Source: Metabacillus endolithicus
GTDB lineage: Bacteria; Bacillota; Bacilli; Bacillales; Bacillaceae
NCBI RefSeq assembly: GCF_023078335.1
Contig: NZ_CP095550.1
Location: forward strand, 1,966,001 to 2,030,000
Length of the DNA: 64,000 nt
Direction: 5' to 3'
The notes beneath the pieces were generated by a model, which was not told the origin of the DNA, did no database searches, and saw nothing but the letters and a program-made list of their open reading frames with translations. Positions 38,771-47,508 of the stretch are shown here, one piece after another. Every line of letters begins with the position of its first letter. Within the stretch, counting starts at the first letter, position 1. A program made the translations under genes and the position numbers.

Positions 38771-39171
38771 TATGCTTGTCCACCTTGACCGTGTTGTTGT
38801 TGGCGGTTAATTTGGATTACTTGTTTCCATGTGTCACGGAATTCTTCCACTAAGCCTTCTACCTCTGTTAAGATTGAACGATCATTCTTTACATTTGACT
38901 CTGTTAATCGATGATTAATATAGTCATACATGACAATCATATTTTTAGAGATATCAAGATCCATATTTAGAGTAACCATAAGCTCTGTTATAATTTTTTG
39001 AACTTTTTGTATATTTGTATTTTTCTCTTCAATATTATTATTTTCGATTGCTTGAGAAGCCTGTTTTATAAATTTTAGGCAGCCATTATATAGCATAAGA
39101 GTAACTTCACCTGGTGATGCAGTTGCTACTGAATTTTGTTGATAAGCTGCGTAAGGATTATTCATTGCCAT
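38770..39171 (-). CDS. fliS: Flagellin export chaperone FliS
   Basis: Protein of 133 residues with the FliS pattern NPYAAYQQNSVATASPGEV, LMLYNGCLKFIKQA and DYINHRLTESNVKND. FliS binds the C-terminus of flagellin before export and, in Bacillus, interacts with the FliW-CsrA-Hag circuit. The ATG at 39171 has AAGGAGG. It overlaps fliT by one base. Its Gln/Gly-rich tail is short. Confidence 0.95.
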   Translation of the reverse strand: MAMNNPYAAYQQNSVATASPGEVTLMLYNGCLKFIKQASQAIENNNIEEKNTNIQKVQKIITELMVTLNMDLDISKNMIVMYDYINHRLTESNVKNDRSILTEVEGLVEEFRDTWKQVIQINRQQQHGQGGQA

Positions 39172-39183
39172 GTTATTTCCTCC

Positions 39184-41220
39184 TTATTGCGTTGAGAATT
39201 GCTGCATGAGATAAGACATTTGATTATTTGAGTTTTGGATTGCTTTTTCCATTGCTGTGAATTGAGACCAGTAACGGCTTTCTACTTGTTTTAATCGATC
39301 TTCAAAACGTGTAATAGAATTTTCAATATTATTCAGGTTTTTCCCTAATGTGAACGTGTTATTAGTGGAATTAGAATTACCCGCTTTTGTTTTTATATTG
39401 TTCATCGTATTTGTGAGACTGTCATATAAGCGTGTTAGAATACCTTGTTCTCCGCTTGTTGTACCACTACTTGTAAATAGCTTTTCTACGGAATCTGGAT
39501 TTTCTTCTATCGCTTTACGAAGTGTATCCTCATCAATTGTAAGCTTTCCACCCTCCATGTAGTTTGCTGTAGTAGTAATCCCAATATTTGCTAGTTGTTT
39601 AAACTTTGAATCAACAGATGAGTTGGTAACGGGTGTATAAAAATCTGTACGCATTTTTGATAGCAGACCGGTAAGCAAAGAATCCCTTCTTAACAATCCA
39701 CTTTTAGCCATTTCTTCCCATTTCTCTTGTTGTTTATCTGTAAGGTCTTCTCGTTCAGCATCTGTTAATGGTTGGTAGTCCTTATATTTTGTCTCATTTA
39801 CGCTAGATTGCATTTTTCCAATTAGTTCATTGTATGAATTAACAAACTTTGTGATATTTTCTACCACTTTACTTGTGTCATTCGCAACATTTATTGAAAT
39901 TCTTGGTTCTGTATCCGATAATTTATCTTTTAATGTAAACGTAACGCCGTTCATTTCAAACGTGTTAGAAGAACGTTCTGTACTTAAGCCGTTTATAGTG
40001 AATTTAGCATTTTCTCCACCTGACTCTATTCCACTTCCGAATCTTAATATATTATTAAGAAACCCAGGTGATGTAATGATTTCGTCCCCAGTTTCATTAA
40101 AATCACCTGTTTCTTTACGAGTAAGAGTCACTCGGTCTGTTTGAGAGTCATAAAATGCTGAAACACCAGCATTTGAAGATGATATTTTACTTAAAACTGA
40201 ATTAAGTGACTCAGATCCTTGAATAAGAAATCTCTCATTTACCTCACCTTTAGAGGTATGAGCACCCAGGTCAAAAGCAAAATATCTTTGTTCATAGGAA
40301 ACTGTTACTTCTGTATCCTTTGCTAACTTATTCTCAACAAAATCAATTTTTCCATCTTCAGTAATGGTTGCAAAAACACTACCATCTGCACCTATCAAAT
40401 TACCTTTATTATTCGAATCGGTATTTTTATATTCGTTTCCATTTATAGTAACAGTGATAGAATCATCCAAGGAAACTGGGCCTCTGGCAACTTGTATTTG
40501 TTGAAATTCAGAGGATGGCTTAAATGTTTCAACTCTCTTATCTGCAACATAGTCAACCTTGATTGTCGCCCCACTTCTAATGGTATCAAAAAACTGCAGG
40601 TTTCCAGCTTCATCAACATGGACTTGTCCAGTGGCTGGTACAACTCCGTCTCCAGTTACAACTTCATAAGATTTGCCATCAACTTTAACTGATGTGTTTG
40701 TGGTAATATTTTGAAGTTTAATTCCGTTAGCTAGTGTTAATTTGTTTGTAGCTCCTGCAACTAGTGTTTGTGATTCAACACTTCCAGTATCCCATCCAAA
40801 ATTAGAGTTTAAGAAACTGTCTTTCACACTATAAAGACTTTTAGTTGGATCTATTTTAGTGGATGGATCCTTTGAAATTGCCCCCGCATTTACTTTAGTT
40901 GCAGCAGTAGCAAGTTGATCAATTTTTGATATCGAAAATGATGATAAATCAGCAGCACTCTTTGCAACTGCTAATACTTTACTCTCATTTGAAGAAGTCA
41001 CTGTTCGAGCTCTGAAATTTGACGATAATTTCATATCAAAGGTTTGATTTCGAAAGTTTAAAAGGAGAGTATTCATGTCTCGATAAGCATCACGTTGCCA
41101 TTCAATCTGTTGTTTTTTCTTTGTTAACTTGTCTAATGGTAAACGTTCTGCCTTCATTAAATCTGATACGATCGTGTCTGTATCCATTCCACTAGCAAGT
41201 CCACCAATTCTCATTGCCAC
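39184..41220 (-). CDS. fliD: Flagellar filament cap FliD
   Basis: Protein of 678 residues, clearly longer than the ~500 of B. subtilis. FliD_N is at about 1-105 (RIGGLASGMDTDTIVSDLMK) and FliD_C at about 400-665 (SGIESGGENAKFTINGLSTE; YNELIGKMQSSVNETKYKDY). The extra length is in the middle, in beta-rich segments around 150-330 that would be surface exposed. The GTG at 41220 follows AGGAGG; ATG two codons later is the alternative. FliD forms the cap that folds flagellin at the tip. Co-transcribed with flaG, fliS and fliT. Confidence 0.95.
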   Translation of the reverse strand: MAMRIGGLASGMDTDTIVSDLMKAERLPLDKLTKKKQQIEWQRDAYRDMNTLLLNFRNQTFDMKLSSNFRARTVTSSNESKVLAVAKSAADLSSFSISKIDQLATAATKVNAGAISKDPSTKIDPTKSLYSVKDSFLNSNFGWDTGSVESQTLVAGATNKLTLANGIKLQNITTNTSVKVDGKSYEVVTGDGVVPATGQVHVDEAGNLQFFDTIRSGATIKVDYVADKRVETFKPSSEFQQIQVARGPVSLDDSITVTINGNEYKNTDSNNKGNLIGADGSVFATITEDGKIDFVENKLAKDTEVTVSYEQRYFAFDLGAHTSKGEVNERFLIQGSESLNSVLSKISSSNAGVSAFYDSQTDRVTLTRKETGDFNETGDEIITSPGFLNNILRFGSGIESGGENAKFTINGLSTERSSNTFEMNGVTFTLKDKLSDTEPRISINVANDTSKVVENITKFVNSYNELIGKMQSSVNETKYKDYQPLTDAEREDLTDKQQEKWEEMAKSGLLRRDSLLTGLLSKMRTDFYTPVTNSSVDSKFKQLANIGITTTANYMEGGKLTIDEDTLRKAIEENPDSVEKLFTSSGTTSGEQGILTRLYDSLTNTMNNIKTKAGNSNSTNNTFTLGKNLNNIENSITRFEDRLKQVESRYWSQFTAMEKAIQNSNNQMSYLMQQFSTQ

Positions 41221-41232
41221 ATTTTCTACCTC

Positions 41233-41589
41233 CTAGATTTTCCTATCGACTAAAAGTCCAACAAACTCTGTCATGGACGCATATATGTCTAACCACTTTT
41301 TTGATGGAATTTCTCGAACAACTTCGTTCGTATAGTCATTAATTATAGTTACATAATACTCGTTTAATTCCTCGTGTAATTCAAATTTCAGGTGTGTATT
41401 CGATGGTTGAAGCATCTCATTAATCCCATCAATAATATGTTCCAATTCTTTCTTAGAATAGTTCTTATGAATTTTCTCTTCTTCAGAATGATCATGTTTA
41501 ATTTCATATGAATTAGTATGTTCGCCAGGAGTTTTAGTATTATCTAAGGTGTGAAGTGCTGGCTGTGAAGATAGTTTCTCTATCGACAT
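41233..41589 (-). CDS. flaG: FlaG family protein (YvyC)
   Basis: Protein of about 118 residues with a charged N-terminal half and the FlaG domain in the C-terminal half (LEHIIDGINEMLQPSNTHLK, FELHEELNEYYVTIINDYTN, VVREIPSKKWLDIYA). Role not fully known; it affects filament length in other bacteria. First gene of the flaG-fliD-fliS-fliT operon behind a sigma-D promoter. The ATG at 41589 follows GAGGAG. Confidence 0.92.
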   Translation of the reverse strand: MSIEKLSSQPALHTLDNTKTPGEHTNSYEIKHDHSEEEKIHKNYSKKELEHIIDGINEMLQPSNTHLKFELHEELNEYYVTIINDYTNEVVREIPSKKWLDIYASMTEFVGLLVDRKI

Positions 41590-41625
41590 GTAAAACACTC
41601 CTCAAAATTAATTGTTCTAATTAAT

Positions 41626-41652
41626 ATATCGGTCGAAACATTTTAATGTTTA
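41626..41652 (-). promoter_or_regulatory. Sigma-D promoter of flaG-fliDST
   Basis: TAAA, 15 bp, ACCGATAT on the minus strand: 11 of 12 positions match TAAA-N15-GCCGATAT. It lies 37 bp upstream of the flaG start. Confidence 0.85.
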
Positions 41653-41843
41653 ATAAAAACCTCATTCATTATTATTTAAAGAGGGTTAATTGTAGTAAAA
41701 TGTTTTTGAAATGCTAATTTAAGCAAGAACTGAAATTATTTTTAATATCTTATAGGTACTAATTTTCAATCTTTTAGTAAGTAGAGTTGAAAGTTCGTGA
41801 AGCGCAAAAAATCTCCAAACACCTGTAATAGTGGATAATAACA

Positions 41844-41879
41844 TAAAAAAAGACTCTATACGGTTAAGAGCCTTTTTTA
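41844..41879 (-). terminator. Terminator of the fliB-type gene
   Basis: AAAAAGGCTCT and AGAGTCTTTTT pair (one wobble) across a 10-nt loop, then a T run. Confidence 0.75.
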
Positions 41880-41896
41880 GTGTTATTATTATGAAA

Positions 41897-43139
41897 TTAG
41901 TTCTTAATTAAAATAGCCATAAACGCTAGTGAAGTATATCCTTCATCCTTTAAGATATCCAATACCTTTGTTAAGAATTGACCATTATGTTCTACTGTTT
42001 TGGCAAAAGATTGGATCAATTTGATAACAATATCGGTTGTTAAACCGTTATGATAGCTAGACAATCCAATAAGTAGAAGTTTTATCATTGAGTAATGTAT
42101 TACTAACATTACATAATCATCATATACAGATTTTTTCCCTAAAGGAAATAGGTTTTTAAATACATAATTCACCAAATAATTTTCAAAGATATACTCATGT
42201 TCTTGAAAGAAAGGTACTATAATATGTCTCAAAGGCATGGTTGTACTTATCTGTCACTTCGCTCATTGATGCATTTGTAATATACCCCATTCCCATAAGA
42301 CTTTCTTTCAAACATTCTATAAATCTTGGACTATTAACACCATCTAAAAATCGGCGATCAATAATTGCCTTCGTTAACTTCATCTGAATACGATTTTGTG
42401 TAGGAATATTATCTAATTCCTTTCTTAGTGACCCTTCATCAATAACCTTCACATATTGCCCAATAATCTGGGGGATATCATTCACCTTATTAAGACTTAT
42501 TATTTCTTGTACCTTTTTTAAAAACATACCTAAAATAACGAGACGATCTTCTATCGAGTAATTTCTATTTTGTAACAGTTGAATGGTAAAAAAACGTAGC
42601 TCCCAGAAATATTGAGCAGGTTTACCATTATTTGCAGGACTGTCACCCTTAAATTTTTTGGAGATAAATATATTTGACTCTACTGCATTTTCAACCTCAT
42701 CAAACTCAATACCATTTGGTTCTAATAATGCAAGTCGTGCAGCTTCAGGGCAAGACAATGTAAGAGAACGTTCTATAATTCCATCAATTAAGTGATTAGA
42801 TCGCGGATAAGTTGTACATGTAGTAGATAAGTTTTCTTCTCCTAAATTCATTTGTACTCTACATAACTTTTCTTCACTTAAAAATGGACAGTTTCCTCCT
42901 TTATCCAATTTAATTTTGGCATAGTCAGCTTCTGAAGGATTTGAGCGATTTCGAATTATATTTTTATCAAATAATTCTTTAAGTTCTATATGGCGCGATT
43001 TTTTATATTTTTTATATGTCGGTTGGTCTATTGTTACCTTCCAACCACTGCAGCAAGAATCTTCACATTCAGAACCTATACAAGAGAATTTATTCATATA
43101 CTGAGGAACAAGTGTTACTTGTTTATTTAATGTTTTCAT
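41897..43139 (-). pseudogene. fliB: FliB-type flagellin lysine-N-methylase, one frameshift
   Basis: About 413 residues when repaired. The N-terminus carries the cysteine cluster typical of FliB/YkgJ proteins (SCIGSECEDSCCSGWKVTI), followed by GGNCPFLSEEKLCRVQ, CTTYPR and SLTLSCPEAARL, which add the remaining Cys ligands of a metal site. FliB methylates lysines of flagellin in Salmonella, and this family is annotated that way. The frame breaks at an AAA run near 42206-42212: one base too many; repair gives YYSTFLQEHEYIFENYLVN. The ATG at 43139 has AAGGAG. It lies between flaG and hag with its own terminator. B. subtilis has no such gene here. Likely a sequencing indel. Confidence 0.85.
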
Positions 43140-43212
43140 TCTCAATTCTCCTTTTTGATACGAATTCTAAAATTAGCAACCCAATATTGAGATGCTCATT
43201 TTAAGATTCATA

Positions 43213-43246
43213 ATAAAAAGGGATTGGGAAGTCCCAATCCCTTTTG
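43213..43246 (-). terminator. Terminator of hag
   Basis: AAAAGGGATTGGG and CCCAATCCCTTTT pair across a very short loop, followed by T residues; it starts right after the hag stop. Confidence 0.9.
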
Positions 43247-43252
43247 TAACAA

Positions 43253-45007
43253 TTAACGTAGTAATTGAAGTACACCTTGTGGTTGTTGATTAGCTTGAGC
43301 TAACATGGCTTGAGCTGCTTGAGAAAGAATTGAATTCTTAGTTTGATTCATCATTTCTTTCGCCATATCTACGTCACGAATACGAGATTCAGCAGCAGTT
43401 AAGTTTTCAGAAGATGTACCTAAGTTGTTAATAGTGTGCTCTAAACGATTCTGATAAGAACCTAGTTTTGAACGCTCAGCAGAAACACTTGCGATTGCTT
43501 CATCTAACACAGCTACAGCAGCAGTTGCATTCTTTGCATCAGACACATCTAGAGCATATTCTGTACCAGTGTTATTTGTTCCATTTGTAACACTTTTATC
43601 CGTTGATACATAATGCGCTTTGATTGTGTTTCCTTGACCATCTACAACTGATTTTTCATCTCCAGCTTTTGTAGAAGAGATATTAAGTGCATTTGCTCTC
43701 ATATCTGCCACTTCAACACTCATAGATTGACCAGCATTTGCACCGATTTGGAAAGTAAGTGTACGGTCTTCTGTTACTGCAGGTGTAGTTACTTGTGGAG
43801 CAACCTCAACCTCTTTTGTATCAGTTTCTAGATTAAATGAACCTGCTGCAGTTCCAGAACCGCCACCAGAAACTGCACTAAATGTAAATTCGATTCCATT
43901 TTCATTATAATTTAGTGTTTCACCAGCATCTAGTGAGAATGTTGTCTCTGACTTTTTAGTAGTGCCTTCATATAATGATGCTGTAAATGTTTTAGATGAT
44001 TCATCCCAAGCAACATCAATTTTATCAATATTTTCCATCGCATTTGCCTCAGTAACTGTGAATCCTGTAATAGATGAAGTATTGCCAGTACCAGTTAATG
44101 TTAACGTTTGATTTGTTGGCTCAGTAGAGAATGTACCTTGCCCATTAAAGTTAGCTGTATCATCAACATTTAAATCAATCGTTACAGCTTCTCCATCAGT
44201 CCATGCATCAGCTTGTGCTTTAGTAAACTCAAAACTAATACCTTGGTTGTCATAAGTGTATTTTGCGTTAGCCGCATCATAAGTTACTTTGTCAGCAGCA
44301 ATATTAAGTGTTGCACCAGTACCATCTACACCATCAAAGTCAACTTCAAAATCTGAACCATTCTTAGTAATTGTGATTTCGTTTTTATTAGCTGTATTTG
44401 CTAAGTCTGAATAATCAAAACCGTTATCCGCTGTACCAGAAACTGTAATATCAAACTTTGCTTGTGTAGTACTATTCGTCCATGATACCGGCTCTGAACC
44501 AACTGTAATTGTTTGATCAATTGCTTTTGTAACATTTACTTTTGAAGCTGGTGTCGTAACAGCTGGAGTTACTTCGTAATTTGCAACTCTGTCACCGTTT
44601 AATAGTTTCATTGTATTGAACTCAGTAGTGTTACCAATACGATTAATTTCAGAAGTTAACTGATTCATTTCCTTTTGAATTTCTTCTCTGTCTGGGGCAG
44701 TGTTAGTATCATTACTTGATTGAACTGCTAGTTCACGCATTCTTTGAAGGATAGAATGTGTCTCGTTTAAGGCACCTTCAGCAGTTTGGATTAATGAAAT
44801 ACCATCCTGAGCATTTCTTTGAGCTTGGTCTAAACCACGGATTTGTCCACGCATTTTTTCAGAGATCGCTAAACCTGCAGCGTCATCTCCAGCACGGTTA
44901 ATACGAAGTCCTGAAGATAACTTCTCCATAGATTTTGATTGACCAGTTGAAGCACTGTTTAACTGACGATAAGTGTTTAATGCAGCGATATTATGATTAA
45001 TTCTCAT
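43253..45007 (-). CDS. hag: Flagellin with an enlarged central domain
   Basis: Main filament protein, 584 residues, about twice the B. subtilis Hag. The conserved D0/D1 ends are [20 protein letters not shown] to MKLLNGDR, and the last ~100 residues with [20 protein letters not shown] and PQGVLQLLR. The middle (~150-480) is Thr/Asp/Gly-rich, beta-type and probably forms D2/D3 on the filament surface. I start at the ATG at 45007 (AAGGAGG upstream); the longer frame runs into the leader. It is expressed from a sigma-D-like promoter, with a CsrA-type hairpin in the leader, and is followed by a strong terminator. It is a likely substrate of the FliB-type methylase next door. Confidence 0.96.
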   Translation of the reverse strand: MRINHNIAALNTYRQLNSASTGQSKSMEKLSSGLRINRAGDDAAGLAISEKMRGQIRGLDQAQRNAQDGISLIQTAEGALNETHSILQRMRELAVQSSNDTNTAPDREEIQKEMNQLTSEINRIGNTTEFNTMKLLNGDRVANYEVTPAVTTPASKVNVTKAIDQTITVGSEPVSWTNSTTQAKFDITVSGTADNGFDYSDLANTANKNEITITKNGSDFEVDFDGVDGTGATLNIAADKVTYDAANAKYTYDNQGISFEFTKAQADAWTDGEAVTIDLNVDDTANFNGQGTFSTEPTNQTLTLTGTGNTSSITGFTVTEANAMENIDKIDVAWDESSKTFTASLYEGTTKKSETTFSLDAGETLNYNENGIEFTFSAVSGGGSGTAAGSFNLETDTKEVEVAPQVTTPAVTEDRTLTFQIGANAGQSMSVEVADMRANALNISSTKAGDEKSVVDGQGNTIKAHYVSTDKSVTNGTNNTGTEYALDVSDAKNATAAVAVLDEAIASVSAERSKLGSYQNRLEHTINNLGTSSENLTAAESRIRDVDMAKEMMNQTKNSILSQAAQAMLAQANQQPQGVLQLLR

Positions 45008-45016
45008 TTCAATTTT

Positions 45017-45054
45017 CCTCCTTGAATTTAGGCTCATTCACATCCTTGTGAATG
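45017..45054 (-). promoter_or_regulatory. CsrA-binding hairpin and Shine-Dalgarno in the hag leader
   Basis: CATTCACA-AGGA-TGTGAATG forms a perfect 8-bp hairpin with AGGA in the loop (45035-45054); its centre ACAAGGATGT matches the CsrA recognition sequence closely. A second GGA motif is the AAGGAGG ribosome site (45017-45023). This two-site layout is that of hag in B. subtilis, where CsrA blocks translation. Confidence 0.85.
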
Positions 45055-45118
45055 AAAGTATATTTTAGAAAGAACTCAATCTGTCGGCCGCCATATTGTA
45101 TTCTTCCTTACACTATTA

Positions 45119-45144
45119 TTATCGTCACTTCTTCAATTTGTTTA
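45119..45144 (-). promoter_or_regulatory. Sigma-D-like promoter of hag
   Basis: TAAA, 14 bp, GACGATAA on the minus strand, close to TAAA-N15-GCCGATAT. It lies about 110 bp upstream of the start, leaving room for the CsrA leader. Confidence 0.75.
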
Positions 45145-45261
45145 ATAGTATTTTTATATTTTTTTAGATAAAATTTCAAAGCTTTTTGAAATCTATACAA
45201 TTCTATTAAAACAACATATAAATTTATTTTTTGTATTACTTAAACAATGTACAAACATAAA

Positions 45262-45293
45262 CAAAAACCCCAGACTATTGCCTGAGGCTTTTA
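45262..45293 (-). terminator. Terminator overlapping the end of csrA
   Basis: AAGCCTCAG and CTGGGGTTT pair with one wobble across ~7 nt, then TTTTGTTT. The stem includes the last csrA codons. Confidence 0.8.
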
Positions 45294-45502
45294 TTCAATC
45301 GCTCTAAAATATTAGTACTAACGGAAGCAGCTTCATTATTTGATTCTTGGATACTCAGGTATATCTCCTTTCTATGTATATCAACATCTTTAGGAGCATT
45401 AATACCTAGCTTGATTTGATCTCCTTGTACAGAAATGACTTTAATTTCGATATGATCACATATTTGAATAGATTCTCCTACCCTTCGAGTTAACACAAGC
45501 AT
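45275..45502 (-). CDS. csrA: Carbon storage regulator CsrA
   Basis: RNA-binding protein of 75 residues with the conserved start [14 protein letters not shown] and the core [24 protein letters not shown]. It dimerises and represses hag translation; FliW sequesters it. The last gene of the flgM-to-csrA run, with AGGAGGTGG at its start, 11 bp after fliW. Its binding site is visible in the hag leader. Confidence 0.97.
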   Translation of the reverse strand: MLVLTRRVGESIQICDHIEIKVISVQGDQIKLGINAPKDVDIHRKEIYLSIQESNNEAASVSTNILERLNKSLRQ

Positions 45503-45513
45503 ACTTCCACCTC

Positions 45514-45956
45514 CTATTTTTGTTCTACTGTCTGAAACACCTTATGTCTTGTTTCATAATTAGAATCATTTAAGATAATTTGCTTTGCTTTATTGTTTGA
45601 TTTATTAATGACTAACGGTGCCTTCAAATTGGCTGTTGTTTCCTCGAACGGTTCTTTTACTGTTAGTATGGTAAATACGAGAATATCTTCTTCATGATTA
45701 AGTGTGAGATGTTTTTTATCTTGTTCTAGTAATTCAAATTCATAATTCTTGTAAAAGTCAAAGGGGAAATTTCATCAAAACAAATCCTAATTCAGGAGTT
45801 GTTTTAGATTGGAGAATTAAAAAAGGTGAATCTTTCTCCAATTCTAAAAGAAAAAAATGCTTTTCTTTCAAAAAGTTTCGGTATTCCGTGTTCAAAGAAG
45901 ATAACATCCTTTTCACTAACTTCTATCTTGCCATGATACTTAGTTACTAACTTCAT
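45514..45956 (-). pseudogene. fliW: FliW flagellar assembly factor (CsrA antagonist), two frameshifts
   Basis: About 147 residues when repaired. Frame 1 gives MKLVTKYHGKIEVSEKDVIF and FEHGIPKLFE; frame 2 gives KHFFLLELEKDSPFLILQSK and TTPELGFVLM; frame 3 gives FYKNYEFELLEQ, ILVFTILTVKEPFEETTANL and KAPLVINKSNNKAKQIILND. These are the standard FliW segments in order. Each shift is one base too many in an A run on the coding strand (near 45862-45869 and 45770-45772). FliW binds both flagellin and CsrA, linking flagellin level to hag translation. No single frame shows it, so it is easily missed. Almost certainly sequencing indels, given the conservation. Confidence 0.88.
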
Positions 45957-45977
45957 ACTTCACCATCCTCACATTTA

Positions 45978-46547
45978 TTATGCCTTTATATCAATTGTTT
46001 CAAAATCAATCTTTAAATCATTTCTTTTTTCTAACCCTATGTTTACCTTACCAGGTTCATACTGGAAGATAGGTTTATTAACTTGTACGTTAATAATAGG
46101 TTTTCTTTGATTAATATCTATATCTACCTTAGAGGGTTCATATTGCACCTTCACACTACCTGCCGAGGGGATAAATACTAGTCCAAACTCTTTCATAGGC
46201 TTTTGACTATTCAGCTTCGCCTGATTTGCTATTGGATTGCTTTTTTGCTCTATTTTCATTAATTCCTCCCCTTGCTTAGCTCTTCTTGCAACTCCAGCTA
46301 GAAGGTCTTGGTATCCTTTATGTGCAAATTCCTCCATCCTTCTGGAAACTGATTTCAAATCCATGTCAGCTCTAGCCTCATACGTATCAATCATTAATTT
46401 TGAAGGCGTTGTTTTCATCATTAATTCCGCTTTTGGTTGCTCTATTGATAGATCTGCTTTTGGCTGTTCGATATTATTTACAGCATTTCTCGTTTCTATA
46501 CTGATTTGTGCATTTGTACTTTCTAATCTAATCTGAGGTATTTTCAT
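45978..46547 (-). CDS. yviE: YviE family protein of the flagellar operon
   Basis: Protein of 189 residues between flgL and fliW, matching B. subtilis yviE in place and style (MKIPQIRLESTNAQISIETR, IEQPKADLSIEQPKAELMM, YEPGKVNIGLEKRNDLKIDF). It has short beta-type repeats (..IEQPKA.., ..QYEPxKVxI..). Function unknown; its order within the motility operon suggests a flagellar role. No signal peptide or membrane helix is seen. Confidence 0.85.
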   Translation of the reverse strand: MKIPQIRLESTNAQISIETRNAVNNIEQPKADLSIEQPKAELMMKTTPSKLMIDTYEARADMDLKSVSRRMEEFAHKGYQDLLAGVARRAKQGEELMKIEQKSNPIANQAKLNSQKPMKEFGLVFIPSAGSVKVQYEPSKVDIDINQRKPIINVQVNKPIFQYEPGKVNIGLEKRNDLKIDFETIDIKA

Positions 46548-46563
46548 ACTGTATCACTCCTAG

Positions 46564-46593
46564 TAAAAAAGCTATCTTTTTAAAGATAGCTTA
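46564..46593 (-). terminator. Hairpin between flgL and yviE
   Basis: AAGCTATCTTT pairs with AAAGATAGCTT, followed on the minus strand by TTTTTT. It overlaps the flgL stop and lies inside the operon, so it probably reduces expression of yviE-fliW-csrA. Confidence 0.65.
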
Positions 46594-47496
46594 TCGTAGA
46601 AAGTCTATTAATGTTGGTTGGATAATTCTTGATCCAACAGATAAAGATGCGCGGTGTATACTTTCTTGAATTGTTAAGTCCGTTATAACCCTCTCTATAT
46701 CAGCATCTTCATTATCGGATAAAATTCTATTTGCGATTATTTCTTGATCGCCTAATCGACTATCAACTAACTCGAGTCGATTATACCTAGCTCCTAGCTC
46801 CGATCTTTCAGAAGTCATCTTCTCAAAAAATCCGTCTAATTGGACTAACAAGTCTTCACTATTTTCCATGTCGCCAATTCCATCAGTTAATGAGTCCTCT
46901 ATTTGCTGTAAAGTATTAAAAAAACCACTACTGAAGACATTTTTTGAATCTATGTTAACTTTTAAGTTAACTCCTTTTGATACTTCTACATTAAAAGGAG
47001 GTGTGTTTTGATCGAAATCATAAACTTGTTTCCCATCAATAAACTTGATTGAATCTTCAGGTATAGGTGGCGTTAACGTCTTTTCACCATTAAAGATATA
47101 CCTTCCAGCAACTTGTGTATTTGCTACACCAACCAAATCCTCTTTTAATTGCGCAATTTCAACACCTATTGACTGAAGATCTTCAGGACTATTTGAACCA
47201 TTTTTCCCCTGTACCACTAGTTCACGTACCCTTTGTATAATTTGGGTTGCATGCTCAATTCCAGCTTCTGAATTCTCCATCCATGTGTATGCCTCAGATA
47301 AATTACGCTGGTATTGCTCAACTTCTGTTAAGTTAGTACGATAAAACATACCCTTAATCGCAACAACCGGATCATCCGAAGGACGATTAATTTTCTTACC
47401 TGTCGCTAACTGATCTTGATATTTCCCCATATTTGCATAGCTTTTGCTTAAGTTTTTCAAAGAATTACTTGCTAACATACTTTGTGTAACACGCAT
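46591..47496 (-). CDS. flgL: Flagellar hook-filament junction protein FlgL
   Basis: Flagellin-fold protein of 301 residues. N-terminus MRVTQSMLASNSLKNLSKSY with LATGKKINRPSDDPV, C-terminus ending SVGSRIIQPTLIDFLR. It forms the second junction ring between hook and filament. It follows flgK by 12 bp. Length and ends are normal. Confidence 0.95.
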   Translation of the reverse strand: MRVTQSMLASNSLKNLSKSYANMGKYQDQLATGKKINRPSDDPVVAIKGMFYRTNLTEVEQYQRNLSEAYTWMENSEAGIEHATQIIQRVRELVVQGKNGSNSPEDLQSIGVEIAQLKEDLVGVANTQVAGRYIFNGEKTLTPPIPEDSIKFIDGKQVYDFDQNTPPFNVEVSKGVNLKVNIDSKNVFSSGFFNTLQQIEDSLTDGIGDMENSEDLLVQLDGFFEKMTSERSELGARYNRLELVDSRLGDQEIIANRILSDNEDADIERVITDLTIQESIHRASLSVGSRIIQPTLIDFLR

Positions 47497-47508
47497 TTAC
47501 TGCACCTC

